Positions 10,282 through 24,287 of a stretch of DNA of 64,000 bases are shown piece by piece. Under the pieces are notes generated by a model, which worked only from the letters and a program-made list of their open reading frames with translations, did not search any database and was not told the origin of the DNA. Source of the stretch: Prosopocoilus inquinatus (taxonomy: Eukaryota; Arthropoda; Insecta; Coleoptera; Lucanidae); assembly GCA_036172665.1 (NCBI GenBank), contig CM069880.1:3164501-3228500 (forward strand), in the 5' to 3' direction. The translations under genes were made by a program, and so were the position numbers. Every line of letters starts with the position of its first letter. The stretch's first letter is position 1.

Positions 10282-13261
10282 GATGTTAGATACAAAGTTT
10301 TTGGACGCAGCAGAAGCTGGAAATAGTTTTGAACGAAACAACACGCATTAGCGTTGTTCCTGTGATGTATCTAATCGATCCTTACTCATCTATCATGTTA
10401 TTTGAAGTTTGGATGGACTCCAGTAACTCTGATGTGAGATACAAAGTTCTCGGACGCAGCAGAAACTGGAAATAGTTTTGAACGAAACAACACGTATTAG
10501 CGTTGTTCCTGTGATGTATCTAAACGATCCTTACGTATCTAACATGTTATTTGACGTTTGGATGGACTCCAGTAAGTCTGATGTGAGATACAAAGTTTTT
10601 GGACGCAGCAGGAGCTGGAAATAGTTTTAAACGAAACAACACGTATTAGCGATGTTCCTGTGATGTATCTAATCGATCCTTACTCAGGTATCATGTTATT
10701 TTACGTTTGGATGGAGTCCAGTAACTCTGGTGTGAGATACAAAGTTTTTGGAAGCAGCAGAAACTGGAAATAGTTTTGAACGAAACAACACGTATTAGCG
10801 TTGTTCCTGTGATGTATCTAATCGATCCTTACTTAGCTACTATGTTATTTGACGTTTCGATGGACTCCAGTAACTCTAATGTGAGATACGAAATTTTCGG
10901 ACGCAGCAGCAGCTGGAAATAGTTTTAAACGAAACAACACATATTAGCGTTGTTCCTGTGATGTATCTAATCGATCCTTACTCATCTATCATGTTATTTG
11001 ACGTTTGGACTGACTCCAGTAACTCTGATGTGAGATACAAAGTTCTCGGACGCAGCAGAAGCTGGAAATAGTTTCGAACGAAACAACACGTATTAGCGTT
11101 GTTCCTGTGATGTATCTAAACTATCCTTACTTATCTAACATGTTATTTGACGTTTGGATGGACTCCAGTAAGTCTGATGTGAGATACAAAGTTTTTGGAC
11201 GCAGCTGAAGCTAGAAATAGTTTTAAACGAAACAACACGCATTAGCGTTGTTCCTGTGATGTATCTAATCGATCCTTACTTATCTATCATGTTATTTGAC
11301 ATTTCGATGGACTCCAGTTACTCTGATGTGAGATACGACGTTTTCGGACGCAGCAGAAGCTGGAAATAGTTTTAAACGAAACAACACGTATTAGCGTTGT
11401 TCCTGTGATGTATCTAATCGATCCTTACTTATCTATCATGTTATTTGACGTTTGGATGGACTCCAGTAACTCTGATGTGAGATACGAATTTCTCGGACGC
11501 AGCAGAAGCTGGAAATAGTTTTAAACGAAACAACACGCATTAGCGTTGTTCCTGTGATGTATCTAATCGATCCTTACTCATCTATCATGTTATTTGGCGT
11601 TTCGATGGACTCCAGTAACTTTGATGTGAGATACGAAGTTCACGGACGCAGCTGAAGCTAGAAATAGTTTTAAACGAAACAACACGCATTAGCGTTGTTC
11701 CTGTGATGTATCTAATCGATCCTTACTTATCTATCATGTTATTTGACGTTTCCATGGACTCCAGTAACTCTGATGTGAGATACGACGTTTTCAGACGCAG
11801 CAGAAGCTGGAAATAGTTTTAAACGAAACAACACGTATTAGCGTTGTTCCTGTGATGTATCTAATCGATCCTTACTTATCTATCATGTTATTTGACGTTT
11901 GGATGGACTCCAGTAACTCTGATGTGAGATACGAAGTTCTCGGACGCAGCAGAAGCTGGAAATAGTTTTAAACGAAACAACACGCATTAGCGTTGTTCCT
12001 GTGATGTATCTAATTGATCCTTACTCATCTATCATGTTATTTGGCGTTTCGATGGACTCCAGTAACGTTGATATGAGATACGAAGTTCTCGGACGCAGCT
12101 GAAGCTGGAAATAGTTTTAAACGAAACAACACGCATTAGCGTTGTTCCTGTGATGTATCTAATCGATCCTTACTCATCTATCATGTTATTTGACGTCTCG
12201 ATGGACTCCAGTAACTTTGATGTGAGATACGACGTTTTCTTACGCAGCAGAAGCTGGAAATAGTTTTAAACGAAACAACACGCATTAGCGATGTTCCTGT
12301 GATGTATCTAATCGATCCCTACTCATCTATCATGTTATTTTACGTTTGGATGGACTCCAGTAACTCTGATGTGAGTTACAAAGTTTTTGGACGCAGCAGA
12401 AGCTGGAAATAGTTTTGAAGGAAACAACACGTATTAGCGTTGTTCCTGTGATGTATCTAATCGATCCTTACTTATCTAACATGTTATTTGACGTTTGGAT
12501 GGACTCCAGTAAGTCTGATGTGAGATACAAAGTTTTTGGACGCAGCTGAAGCTAGAAATAGTTTTAAACGAAACAACACGCATTAGCGTTGTTCCTGTGA
12601 TGTATCTAATCGATCCTTACTTATCTATCATGTTATTTGACATTTCGATGGACTCCAGTTACTCTGATGTGAGATACGACGTTTTCGGACGCAGCAGAAG
12701 CTGGAAATAGTTTTAAACGAAACAACACATATTAGCGTTGTTCCTGTGATGTATCTAATCGATCCTTACTCATCTATCATGTTATTTGAAGTTTGGATGG
12801 ACTCCAGTAACTCTGATGTGAGATACAAAGTTCTCGGACGCAGCAGAAGCTGGAAATAGTTTCGAACGAAACAACACGTATTAGCGTTATTCCTGTGATG
12901 TATCTAAACTATCCTTACTTATCTAACATGTTATTTGACGTTTGGATGGCCTCCAGTAAGTCTGATGTGAGATACAAAGTTTTTGGACGCAGCTGAAGTT
13001 AGAAATAGTTTTAAACGAAACAACACGCATTAGCGTTGTTCCTGTGATGTATCTAATCGATCCTTACTTATCTATCATGTTATTTGACGTTTCGATGGAC
13101 TCCAGTAACTCTGATGTGAGATACGAAGTTCTCGGACGCAGCAGAAGCTGGAAATAGTTTTAAACGAAACAACACGCATTAGCGTTGTTCCTGTGATGTA
13201 TCTAATTGATCCTTACTTATCTATCATGTTATTTGGCGTTTCGATGGACTCCAGTAACTCT
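10282..13261 (+). repeat. HOR P copy 2 (20 of 21 monomers)
   Basis: This copy repeats copy 1 at an exact offset of 3,129 bp, ending with the C1 unit at 13113. Two point differences from copy 1 were noted: g at 12513 (c at 9384, aagtctg versus aactctg) and c at 12197 (t at 9068, gacgtctcg versus gacgtttcg). The 21st unit is replaced by the junction monomers that follow. Confidence 0.88.
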
Positions 13262-13857
13262 GATGTGAGATACGAAGTTCTCGGACGCAGCAGAAGCTGG
13301 AAATAGTTTTAAACGAAACAACACGCATTAGCGTTGTTCCTGTGATGTATCTAATCGATCCTTACTTATCTATCATGTTATTTGACGTTTCGATGGACTC
13401 CAGTAACTCTGATGTGAGATACGAAGTTCTCGGACGCAGCAGAAGCTGGAAATAGTTTTAAACGAAACAACACGCATTAGCGTTGTTCCTGTGATGTATC
13501 TAATTGATCCTTACTTATCTATCATGTTATTTGGCGTTTCGATGGACTCCAGTAACTCTAATGTGAGATACGAAATTTTCGGACGCAGCAGCAGCTGGAA
13601 ATAGTTTTAAACGAAACAACACATATTAGCGTTGTTCCTGTGATGTATCTAATCGATCCTTATTCATCTATCATGTTATTTGACGTTTGGACGGACTCCA
13701 GTAACTCTGATGTGAGATAAAAAGTTCTCGGACGCAGCAGAAGCTGGAAATAGTTTTGAACGAAACAACACGTATTAGCGTTGTTCCTGTGATGTATCTA
13801 AACGATCCTTACTTATCTAACATATTATTTGACGTTTGGATGGCCTCCAGTAAGTCT
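13262..13857 (+). repeat. Junction between the two D-P-P blocks
   Basis: Four monomers. 13262 is a cgaagttctcgg unit ending like B11 (cttatctatc, gacg, aactctg). 13411 starts as C1 (aattg, cttatc, ggcg) and finishes as C13 (aactctaatg). 13560 is C14 (tattcatc). 13709 is C15 (gataaaaag, acatatt). The first 54-mer copy stops aligning near 13364 and the second begins near 13541, so the exchange point lies here. The C1/C13 hybrid at about 13541 is the best single breakpoint candidate. Confidence 0.75.
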
Positions 13858-15198
13858 GATGTGAGATACGAAGTTCTCGGACGCAGCAGAAGCTGGAAAT
13901 AGTTTTAAACGAAACAACACGCATTAGCGTTGTTCCTGTGATGTATCTAATCGATCCTTACTCATCTATCATGTTACTTGGCGTTTCGATGGACTCCAGT
14001 AACTTTGATGTGAGATACGAAGTTCTCGGACGCAGCTGAAGCTAGAAATAGTTTTAAACGAAACAACACGTATTAGCGTTGTTCCTGTGATGTATCTAAT
14101 CGATCCTTACTCATCTATCAAGTTATTTGACGTTTGGATGGACTCCAGTAACTCTGATGTGAGATACAAAGTTTACGGACGCAGCAGAAGCTGGAAATAG
14201 TTTTGAACGAAACAACACGTATTAGCGTTGTTCTTGTGATGTATCTAATCGATCCTTACTCATCTATCATGTTATTTGACGTTTCGATGGACTCCAGTAA
14301 CTCTGATGTGAGATAGGACGTTTTCAGACGCAGCAGAAGCTGGAAATAGTTTTAAACGAAACAACACGTATTAGCGTTGTTCCTGTGATGTATCTAATCG
14401 ATCCTTACTTACCTATCATGTTATTTGACGTTTGGATGGACTCCAGTAAGTCTGATGTGAGATACAAAGTTTTGGGACGCAGCAGGAGCTGGAAATAGTT
14501 TTAAGCGAAACAACACGCATTAGCGTTGTTCCTGTGATGTATCTAATCGATCCTTACTCATCTATCATGTTATTTGACGTTTCGATGGACTCCAGTAACT
14601 TTGATGTGAGATACGAAGTTCTCGGACGCAGCTGAAGCTAGAAATAGTTTGAAACGAAACAACACGCATTAGCGTTGTTCCTGTGATGTATCTAATCGAT
14701 CCTTACTCATCTATCATGTTGCTTGGCGTTTCGATGGACTCCAGTAACTTTGATGTGAGATACGAAGTTCTCGGACGCAGCTGAAGCTAGAAATAGTTTT
14801 AAACGAAACAACACGTATTAGCGTTGTTCCTGTGATGTATCTAATCGATCCTTACTCATCTATCAAGTTATTTGACGTTTGGATGGACTCCAGTAACTCT
14901 GATGTGAGATACAAAGTTTACGGACGCAGCAGAAGCTGGAAATAGTTTTGAACGAAACACCACGTATTAGCGTTGTTCCTGTGATGTATCTAATCGATCC
15001 TTACTCATCTATCATGTTATTTGACGTTTCGATGGACTCCAGTAACTCTGATGTGAGATACGACGTTTTCGGACGCAGCAGAAGCTGGAAATAGTTTTAA
15101 ACGAAACAACACGCATTAGCGATGTTCCTGTGATGTATCTAATCGATCCTTACTCATCTATCATGTTATTTTACGTTTGGATGGACTCCAGTAACTCT
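13858..15198 (+). repeat. Block D copy 2
   Basis: The nine D monomers recur 8,046 bp (54 x 149) after copy 1. ttacttggcg lies at 13974, and gataggacg, acttacctatc, ttaagcg, gttgcttgg and acaccacg all follow in order. No difference from copy 1 was noticed at the positions compared. Confidence 0.9.
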
Positions 15199-18100
15199 GA
15201 TGTTAGATACAAAGTTTTTGGACGCAGCAGAAGCTGGAAATAGTTTTGAACGAAACAACACGCATTAGCGTTGTTCCTGTGATGTATCTAATCGATCCTT
15301 ACTCATCTATCATGTTATTTGAAGTTTGGATGGACTCCAGTAACTCTGATGTGAGATACAAAGTTCTCGGACGCAGCAGAAACTGGAAATAGTTTTGAAC
15401 GAAACAACACGTATTAGCGTTGTTCCTGTGATGTATCTAAACGATCCTTACGTATCTAACATGTTATTTGACGTTTGGATGGACTCCAGTAAGTCTGATG
15501 TGAGATACAAAGTTTTTGGACGCAGCAGGAGCTGGAAATAGTTTTAAACGAAACAACACGTATTAGCGATGTTCCTGTGATGTATCTAATCGATCCTTAC
15601 TCAGGTATCATGTTATTTTACGTTTGGATGGAGTCCAGTAACTCTGGTGTGAGATACAAAGTTTTTGGAAGCAGCAGAAACTGGAAATAGTTTTGAACGA
15701 AACAACACGTATTAGCGTTGTTCCTGTGATGTATCTAATCGATCCTTACTTAGCTACTATGTTATTTGACGTTTCGATGGACTCCAGTAACTCTAATGTG
15801 AGATACGAAATTTTCGGACGCAGCAGCAGCTGGAAATAGTTTTAAACGAAACAACACATATTAGCGTTGTTCCTGTGATGTATCTAATCGATCCTTACTC
15901 ATCTATCATGTTATTTGACGTTTGGACTGACTCCAGTAACTCTGATGTGAGATACAAAGTTCTCGGACGCAGCAGAAGCTGGAAATAGTTTCGAACGAAA
16001 CAACACGTATTAGCGTTGTTCCTGTGATGTATCTAAACTATCCTTACTTATCTAACATGTTATTTGACGTTTGGATGGACTCCAGTAAGTCTGATGTGAG
16101 ATACAAAGTTTTTGGACGCAGCTGAAGCTAGAAATAGTTTTAAACGAAACAACACGCATTAGCGTTGTTCCTGTGATGTATCTAATCGATCCTTACTTAT
16201 CTATCATGTTATTTGACATTTCGATGGACTCCAGTTACTCTGATGTGAGATACGACGTTTTCGGACGCAGCAGAAGCTGGAAATAGTTTTAAACGAAACA
16301 ACACGTATTAGCGTTGTTCCTGTGATGTATCTAATCGATCCTTACTTATCTATCATGTTATTTGACGTTTGGATGGACTCCAGTAACTCTGATGTGAGAT
16401 ACGAATTTCTCGGACGCAGCAGAAGCTGGAAATAGTTTTAAACGAAACAACACGCATTAGCGTTGTTCCTGTGATGTATCTAATCGATCCTTACTCATCT
16501 ATCATGTTATTTGGCGTTTCGATGGACTCCAGTAACTTTGATGTGAGATACGAAGTTCACGGACGCAGCTGAAGCTAGAAATAGTTTTAAACGAAACAAC
16601 ACGCATTAGCGTTGTTCCTGTGATGTATCTAATCGATCCTTACTTATCTATCATGTTATTTGACGTTTCCATGGACTCCAGTAACTCTGATGTGAGATAC
16701 GACGTTTTCAGACGCAGCAGAAGCTGGAAATAGTTTTAAACGAAACAACACGTATTAGCGTTGTTCCTGTGATGTATCTAATCGATCCTTACTTATCTAT
16801 CATGTTATTTGACGTTTGGATGGACTCCAGTAACTCTGATGTGAGATACGAAGTTCTCGGACGCAGCAGAAGCTGGAAATAGTTTTAAACGAAACAACAC
16901 GCATTAGCGTTGTTCCTGTGATGTATCTAATTGATCCTTACTCATCTATCATGTTATTTGGCGTTTCGATGGACTCCAGTAACGTTGATATGAGATACGA
17001 AGTTCTCGGACGCAGCTGAAGCTGGAAATAGTTTTAAACGAAACAACACGCATTAGCGTTGTTCCTGTGATGTATCTAATCGATCCTTACTCATCTATCA
17101 TGTTATTTGACGTTTCGATGGACTCCAGTAACTTTGATGTGAGATACGACGTTTTCTTACGCAGCAGAAGCTGGAAATAGTTTTAAACGAAACAACACGC
17201 ATTAGCGATGTTCCTGTGATGTATCTAATCGATCCCTACTCATCTATCATGTTATTTTACGTTTGGATGGACTCCAGTAACTCTGATGTGAGTTACAAAG
17301 TTTTTGGACGCAGCAGAAGCTGGAAATAGTTTTGAAGGAAACAACACGTATTAGCGTTGTTCCTGTGATGTATCTAATCGATCCTTACTTATCTAACATG
17401 TTATTTGACGTTTGGATGGACTCCAGTAACTCTGATGTGAGATACAAAGTTTTTGGACGCAGCTGAAGCTAGAAATAGTTTTAAACGAAACAACACGCAT
17501 TAGCGTTGTTCCTGTGATGTATCTAATCGATCCTTACTTATCTATCATGTTATTTGACATTTCGATGGACTCCAGTTACTCTGATGTGAGATACGACGTT
17601 TTCGGACGCAGCAGAAGCTGGAAATAGTTTTAAACGAAACAACACATATTAGCGTTGTTCCTGTGATGTATCTAATCGATCCTTACTCATCTATCATGTT
17701 ATTTGAAGTTTGGATGGACTCCAGTAACTCTGATGTGAGATACAAAGTTCTCGGACGCAGCAGAAGCTGGAAATAGTTTCGAACGAAACAACACGTATTA
17801 GCGTTATTCCTGTGATGTATCTAAACTATCCTTACTTATCTAACATGTTATTTGACGTTTGGATGGCCTCCAGTAAGTCTGATGTGAGATACAAAGTTTT
17901 TGGACGCAGCTGAAGTTAGAAATAGTTTTAAACGAAACAACACGCATTAGCGTTGTTCCTGTGATGTATCTAATCGATCCTTACTTATCTATCATGTTAT
18001 TTGACGTTTCGATGGACTCCAGTAACTCTGATGTGAGATACGAAGTTCTCGGACGCAGCAGAAGCTGGAAATAGTTTTAAACGAAACAACACGCATTAGC

Positions 18101-18327
18101 GTTGTTCCTGTGATGTATCTAATTGATCCTTACTTATCTATCATGTTATTTGGCGTTTCGATGGACTCCAGTAACTCTGATGTGAGATACGAAGTTCTCG
18201 GACGCAGCAGAAGCTGGAAATAGTTTTAAACGTAACAACACGCATTAGCGATGTTCCTGTGATGTATCTAATCGATCCTTACTCATCTATCATGTTATTT
18301 TACGTTTGGATGGACTCCAGTAACTCT
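15199..18327 (+). repeat. HOR P copy 3 (21-mer)
   Basis: This copy is offset by exactly 8,046 bp from P copy 1. It shares copy 1's states at both informative sites (t at 17114, c at 17430) and the private cgtaac in its last unit (18179). It is therefore the direct partner of copy 1, not of copy 2. Confidence 0.9.
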
Positions 18328-21307
18328 GATGTTAGATACAAAGTTTTTGGACGCAGCAGAAGCTGGAAATAGTTTTGAACGAAACAACACGCATTAGCGT
18401 TGTTCCTGTGATGTATCTAATCGATCCTTACTCATCTATCATGTTATTTGAAGTTTGGATGGACTCCAGTAACTCTGATGTGAGATACAAAGTTCTCGGA
18501 CGCAGCAGAAACTGGAAATAGTTTTGAACGAAACAACACGTATTAGCGTTGTTCCTGTGATGTATCTAAACGATCCTTACGTATCTAACATGTTATTTGA
18601 CGTTTGGATGGACTCCAGTAAGTCTGATGTGAGATACAAAGTTTTTGGACGCAGCAGGAGCTGGAAATAGTTTTAAACGAAACAACACGTATTAGCGATG
18701 TTCCTGTGATGTATCTAATCGATCCTTACTCAGGTATCATGTTATTTTACGTTTGGATGGAGTCCAGTAACTCTGGTGTGAGATACAAAGTTTTTGGAAG
18801 CAGCAGAAACTGGAAATAGTTTTGAACGAAACAACACGTATTAGCGTTGTTCCTGTGATGTATCTAATCGATCCTTACTTAGCTACTATGTTATTTGACG
18901 TTTCGATGGACTCCAGTAACTCTAATGTGAGATACGAAATTTTCGGACGCAGCAGCAGCTGGAAATAGTTTTAAACGAAACAACACATATTAGCGTTGTT
19001 CCTGTGATGTATCTAATCGATCCTTACTCATCTATCATGTTATTTGACGTTTGGACTGACTCCAGTAACTCTGATGTGAGATACAAAGTTCTCGGACGCA
19101 GCAGAAGCTGGAAATAGTTTCGAACGAAACAACACGTATTAGCGTTGTTCCTGTGATGTATCTAAACTATCCTTACTTATCTAACATGTTATTTGACGTT
19201 TGGATGGACTCCAGTAAGTCTGATGTGAGATACAAAGTTTTTGGACGCAGCTGAAGCTAGAAATAGTTTTAAACGAAACAACACGCATTAGCGTTGTTCC
19301 TGTGATGTATCTAATCGATCCTTACTTATCTATCATGTTATTTGACATTTCGATGGACTCCAGTTACTCTGATGTGAGATACGACGTTTTCGGACGCAGC
19401 AGAAGCTGGAAATAGTTTTAAACGAAACAACACGTATTAGCGTTGTTCCTGTGATGTATCTAATCGATCCTTACTTATCTATCATGTTATTTGACGTTTG
19501 GATGGACTCCAGTAACTCTGATGTGAGATACGAATTTCTCGGACGCAGCAGAAGCTGGAAATAGTTTTAAACGAAACAACACGCATTAGCGTTGTTCCTG
19601 TGATGTATCTAATCGATCCTTACTCATCTATCATGTTATTTGGCGTTTCGATGGACTCCAGTAACTTTGATGTGAGATACGAAGTTCACGGACGCAGCTG
19701 AAGCTAGAAATAGTTTTAAACGAAACAACACGCATTAGCGTTGTTCCTGTGATGTATCTAATCGATCCTTACTTATCTATCATGTTATTTGACGTTTCCA
19801 TGGACTCCAGTAACTCTGATGTGAGATACGACGTTTTCAGACGCAGCAGAAGCTGGAAATAGTTTTAAACGAAACAACACGTATTAGCGTTGTTCCTGTG
19901 ATGTATCTAATCGATCCTTACTTATCTATCATGTTATTTGACGTTTGGATGGACTCCAGTAACTCTGATGTGAGATACGAAGTTCTCGGACGCAGCAGAA
20001 GCTGGAAATAGTTTTAAACGAAACAACACGCATTAGCGTTGTTCCTGTGATGTATCTAATTGATCCTTACTCATCTATCATGTTATTTGGCGTTTCGATG
20101 GACTCCAGTAACGTTGATATGAGATACGAAGTTCTCGGACGCAGCTGAAGCTGGAAATAGTTTTAAACGAAACAACACGCATTAGCGTTGTTCCTGTGAT
20201 GTATCTAATCGATCCTTACTCATCTATCATGTTATTTGACGTCTCGATGGACTCCAGTAACTTTGATGTGAGATACGACGTTTTCTTACGCAGCAGAAGC
20301 TGGAAATAGTTTTAAACGAAACAACACGCATTAGCGATGTTCCTGTGATGTATCTAATCGATCCCTACTCATCTATCATGTTATTTTACGTTTGGATGGA
20401 CTCCAGTAACTCTGATGTGAGTTACAAAGTTTTTGGACGCAGCAGAAGCTGGAAATAGTTTTGAAGGAAACAACACGTATTAGCGTTGTTCCTGTGATGT
20501 ATCTAATCGATCCTTACTTATCTAACATGTTATTTGACGTTTGGATGGACTCCAGTAAGTCTGATGTGAGATACAAAGTTTTTGGACGCAGCTGAAGCTA
20601 GAAATAGTTTTAAACGAAACAACACGCATTAGCGTTGTTCCTGTGATGTATCTAATCGATCCTTACTTATCTATCATGTTATTTGACATTTCGATGGACT
20701 CCAGTTACTCTGATGTGAGATACGACGTTTTCGGACGCAGCAGAAGCTGGAAATAGTTTTAAACGAAACAACACATATTAGCGTTGTTCCTGTGATGTAT
20801 CTAATCGATCCTTACTCATCTATCATGTTATTTGAAGTTTGGATGGACTCCAGTAACTCTGATGTGAGATACAAAGTTCTCGGACGCAGCAGAAGCTGGA
20901 AATAGTTTCGAACGAAACAACACGTATTAGCGTTATTCCTGTGATGTATCTAAACTATCCTTACTTATCTAACATGTTATTTGACGTTTGGATGGCCTCC
21001 AGTAAGTCTGATGTGAGATACAAAGTTTTTGGACGCAGCTGAAGTTAGAAATAGTTTTAAACGAAACAACACGCATTAGCGTTGTTCCTGTGATGTATCT
21101 AATCGATCCTTACTTATCTATCATGTTATTTGACGTTTCGATGGACTCCAGTAACTCTGATGTGAGATACGAAGTTCTCGGACGCAGCAGAAGCTGGAAA
21201 TAGTTTTAAACGAAACAACACGCATTAGCGTTGTTCCTGTGATGTATCTAATTGATCCTTACTTATCTATCATGTTATTTGGCGTTTCGATGGACTCCAG
21301 TAACTCT
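18328..21307 (+). repeat. HOR P copy 4 (20 monomers, ending in C1)
   Basis: This copy is offset by 8,046 bp from P copy 2 and shares copy 2's states (c at 20243, g at 20559). Its last unit, 21159-21307, is C1 and leads directly into an intact C block, unlike copy 2, which runs into the junction. Confidence 0.9.
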
Positions 21308-23542
21308 GATGTGAGATACGAAGTTCTCGGACGCAGCAGAAGCTGGAAATAGTTTTAAACGAAACAACACGCATTAGCGTTGTTCCTGTGATGTATCTAA
21401 TCGATCCTTACTCATCTATCATGTTATTTGACGTTTCGATGGACTCCAGTAACTTTGATGTGAGATACGACGTTTTCTTACGCAGCAGAAGCTGGAAATA
21501 GTTTTAAACGAAACAACACGCATTAGCGATGTTCCTGTGATGTATCTAATCGATCCTTACTCATCTATCATGTTATTTTACGTTTGGATGGACTCCAGTA
21601 TCTTTGATGTGAGATACAAAGTTTTTGGACGCAGCAGAAGCTGGAAATAGTTTTGAACGAAACAACACGTATTAGCGTTGTTCCTGTGATGTATCTAATC
21701 GATCCTTACTTAGCTACTATGTTATTTGACGTTTCGATGGACTCCAGTAACTCTAATGTGAGATACGAAATTTTCGGACGCAGCAGCAGCTGGAAATAGT
21801 TTTAAACGAAACAACACATATTAGCGTTGTTCCTGTGATGTATCTAATCGATCCTTACTCATCTATCATGTTATTTGACGTTTGGACGGACTCCAGTAAC
21901 TCTGATGTGAGATACAAAGTTCTCGGACGCAGCAGAAGCTGGAAATAGTTTTGAACGAAACAACACGTATTAGCGTTGTTCCTGTGATGTATCTAAACGA
22001 TCCTTACTTATCTAACATGTTATTTGACGTTTGGATGGACTCCAGTAAGACTGATGTGAGATACAAAGTTTTTGGACGCAGCAGGAGCCTTAAATAGTTT
22101 TAAACGAAACAACACGTATTAGCGTTGTTCCTGTGCTGTATCTAATCGATCCTTTCTCATCTATCATGTCATTTGATGTTTGGATGGACTCCAGTAACTC
22201 TGATGTGAGATACGAAGTTCTCGGACGCAGCAGAAGCTGGAAATAGTTTTAAACGAAACAACACGCATTAGCGTTGTTCCTGTGATGTATCTAATCGATC
22301 CTTACTCATCTATCATGTTATTTGGCGTTTCGATGGACTCCAGTAACTTTGATATGAGATACGAAGTTCTCGGACGCAGTTGAAGCTGGAAATAGTTTTA
22401 AACGAAACAACACGCATTAGCGTTGTTCCTGTGATGTATCTAATCGATCCTTACTCATCTATCATGTTATTTGAAGTTTGGATAGACTCCAGTAACTCTG
22501 ATGTGAGATACAAAGTTCTCGGACGCAGCAGAAGCTGGAAATAGTTTTGAACGAAACAACACGTATTAGCGTTGTTCCTGTGATGTATCTAAACGATCCT
22601 TACTTATCTAACATGTTATTTGACGTTTGGATGGACTCCAGTAAGTCTGATGTGAGATACAAAGTTTTTGGACGCAGCAGGAGCTTTAAATAGTTTTAAA
22701 CGAAACAACACGTATTAGCGTTGTTCCTGTGCTGTATCTAATCGATCCTTACTTATCTATCATGTTATTTGACGTTTCGATGGACTCCAGTAACTCTGAT
22801 ATGAGATACGACGTTTTCGGACGCAGCAGAAGCTGGAAATAGTTTTAAACGAAACAACACGCATTAGCGATGTTCCTGTGATGTATCTAATCGATCCTTA
22901 CTCATCTATCATGTTATTTTACGTTTGGATGGACTCCAGTAACTCTGATGTGAGATACAAAGTTTTTGGACGCAGCAGAAGCTGGAAATAGTTTTGAACG
23001 AAACAACACGTATTAGCGTTGTTCCTGTGATGTATCTAATCGATCCTTACTTAGCTACTATGTTATTTGACGTTTCGATGGACTCCAGTAACTCTAATGT
23101 GAGATACGAAATTTTCGGACGCAGCAGCAGCTGGAAATAGTTTTAAACGAAACAACACATATTAGCGTTGTTCCTGTGATGTATCTAATCGATCCTTATT
23201 CATCTATCATGTTATTTGACGTTTGGACGGACTCCAGTAACTCTGATGTGAGATAAAAAGTTCTCGGACGCAGCAGAAGCTGGAAATAGTTTTGAACGAA
23301 ACAACACGTATTAGCGTTGTTCCTGTGATGTATCTAAACGATCCTTACTTATCTAACATATTATTTGACGTTTGGATGGCCTCCAGTAAGTCTGATGTGA
23401 GATACAAAGTTTTTGGACGCAGCAGGAGCTTGAAATAGTTTTAAACGAAACAACACGCATTAGCGTTGTTCCTGTGATGTATCTAATCGATCCTTACTCA
23501 TATATCATGTTATTTGGCGTTTCGATGGACTCCAGTAACTCT
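21159..23542 (+). repeat. HOR C copy 2 (intact 16-mer, 2,384 bp)
   Basis: C1-C16 are in order. C1 21159 (shared with the end of P copy 4); C2 21308; C3 21457, ending with the rare agtatctttg; C4 21606; C5 21755; C6 21904, ending agtaagactg; C7 22053 (gagccttaaat, gtgctg, tttctcatc, gtcatttgatg); C8 22202; C9 22351 (cgcagttgaagc, gatagac); C10 22500; C11 22649; C12 22798; C13 22947; C14 23096 (tattcatc); C15 23245 (gataaaaag, acatatt, atggcctcc); C16 23394 (gagcttgaaat, ctcatatatc). Confidence 0.9.
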
Positions 23543-24287
23543 GATGTGAGATACGACGTTTTCAGACGCAGCAGAAGCTGGAAATAGTTTTAAACGAAAC
23601 AACACGTATTAGCGTTGTTCCTGTGATGTATCTAATCGATCCTTACTTATCTATCATGTTATTTGACGTTTGGATGGACTCCAGTAACTCTGATGTGAGA
23701 TACGAAGTTCTCGGACGCAGCAGAAGCTGGAAATAGTTTTAAACGAAACAACACGCATTAGCGTTGTTCCTGTGATGTATCTAATTGATCCTTACTCATC
23801 TATCATGTTATTTGGCGTTTCGATGGACTCCAGTAACTTTGATATGAGATACGAAGTTCTCGGACGCAGCTGAAGCTGGAAATAGTTTTAAACGAAACAA
23901 CACGCATTAGCGTTGTTCCTGTGATGTATCTAATCGATCCTTACTCATCTATCATGTTATTTGACGTTTCGATGGACTCCAGTAACTTTGATGTGAGATA
24001 CGACGTTTTCTTACGCAGCAGAAGCTGGAAATAGTTTTAAACGAAACAACACGCATTAGCGATGTTCCTGTGATGTATCTAATCGATCCTTACTCATCTA
24101 TCATGTTATTTTACGTTTGGATGGACTCCAGTAACTCTGATGTGAGATACGACGTTTTCAGACGCAGCAGAAGCTGGAAATAGTTTTAAACGAAACAACA
24201 CGTATTAGCGTTGTTCCTGTGATGTATATAATCGATCCTTACTTATCTATCGTGTTATTTGACGTTTGGATGGACTCCAGTAACTCT
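23543..24287 (+). repeat. Linker Y copy 1 (5 monomers)
   Basis: Y1 23543 (ttttcagacg), Y2 23692 (aattg, ggcg, ending aactttgatatg), Y3 23841 (tgaagctgga), Y4 23990 (ttttcttacg) and Y5 24139 (ttttcagacg, with the rare gatgtatata at 24221 and atcgtgtta). Y2-Y4 closely resemble B1-B3. Y recurs at 30993, 35165, 46808, 50232 and 62299 with variable fifth members. The 62299 copy shares the gatgtatata change at 62977. Confidence 0.85.
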
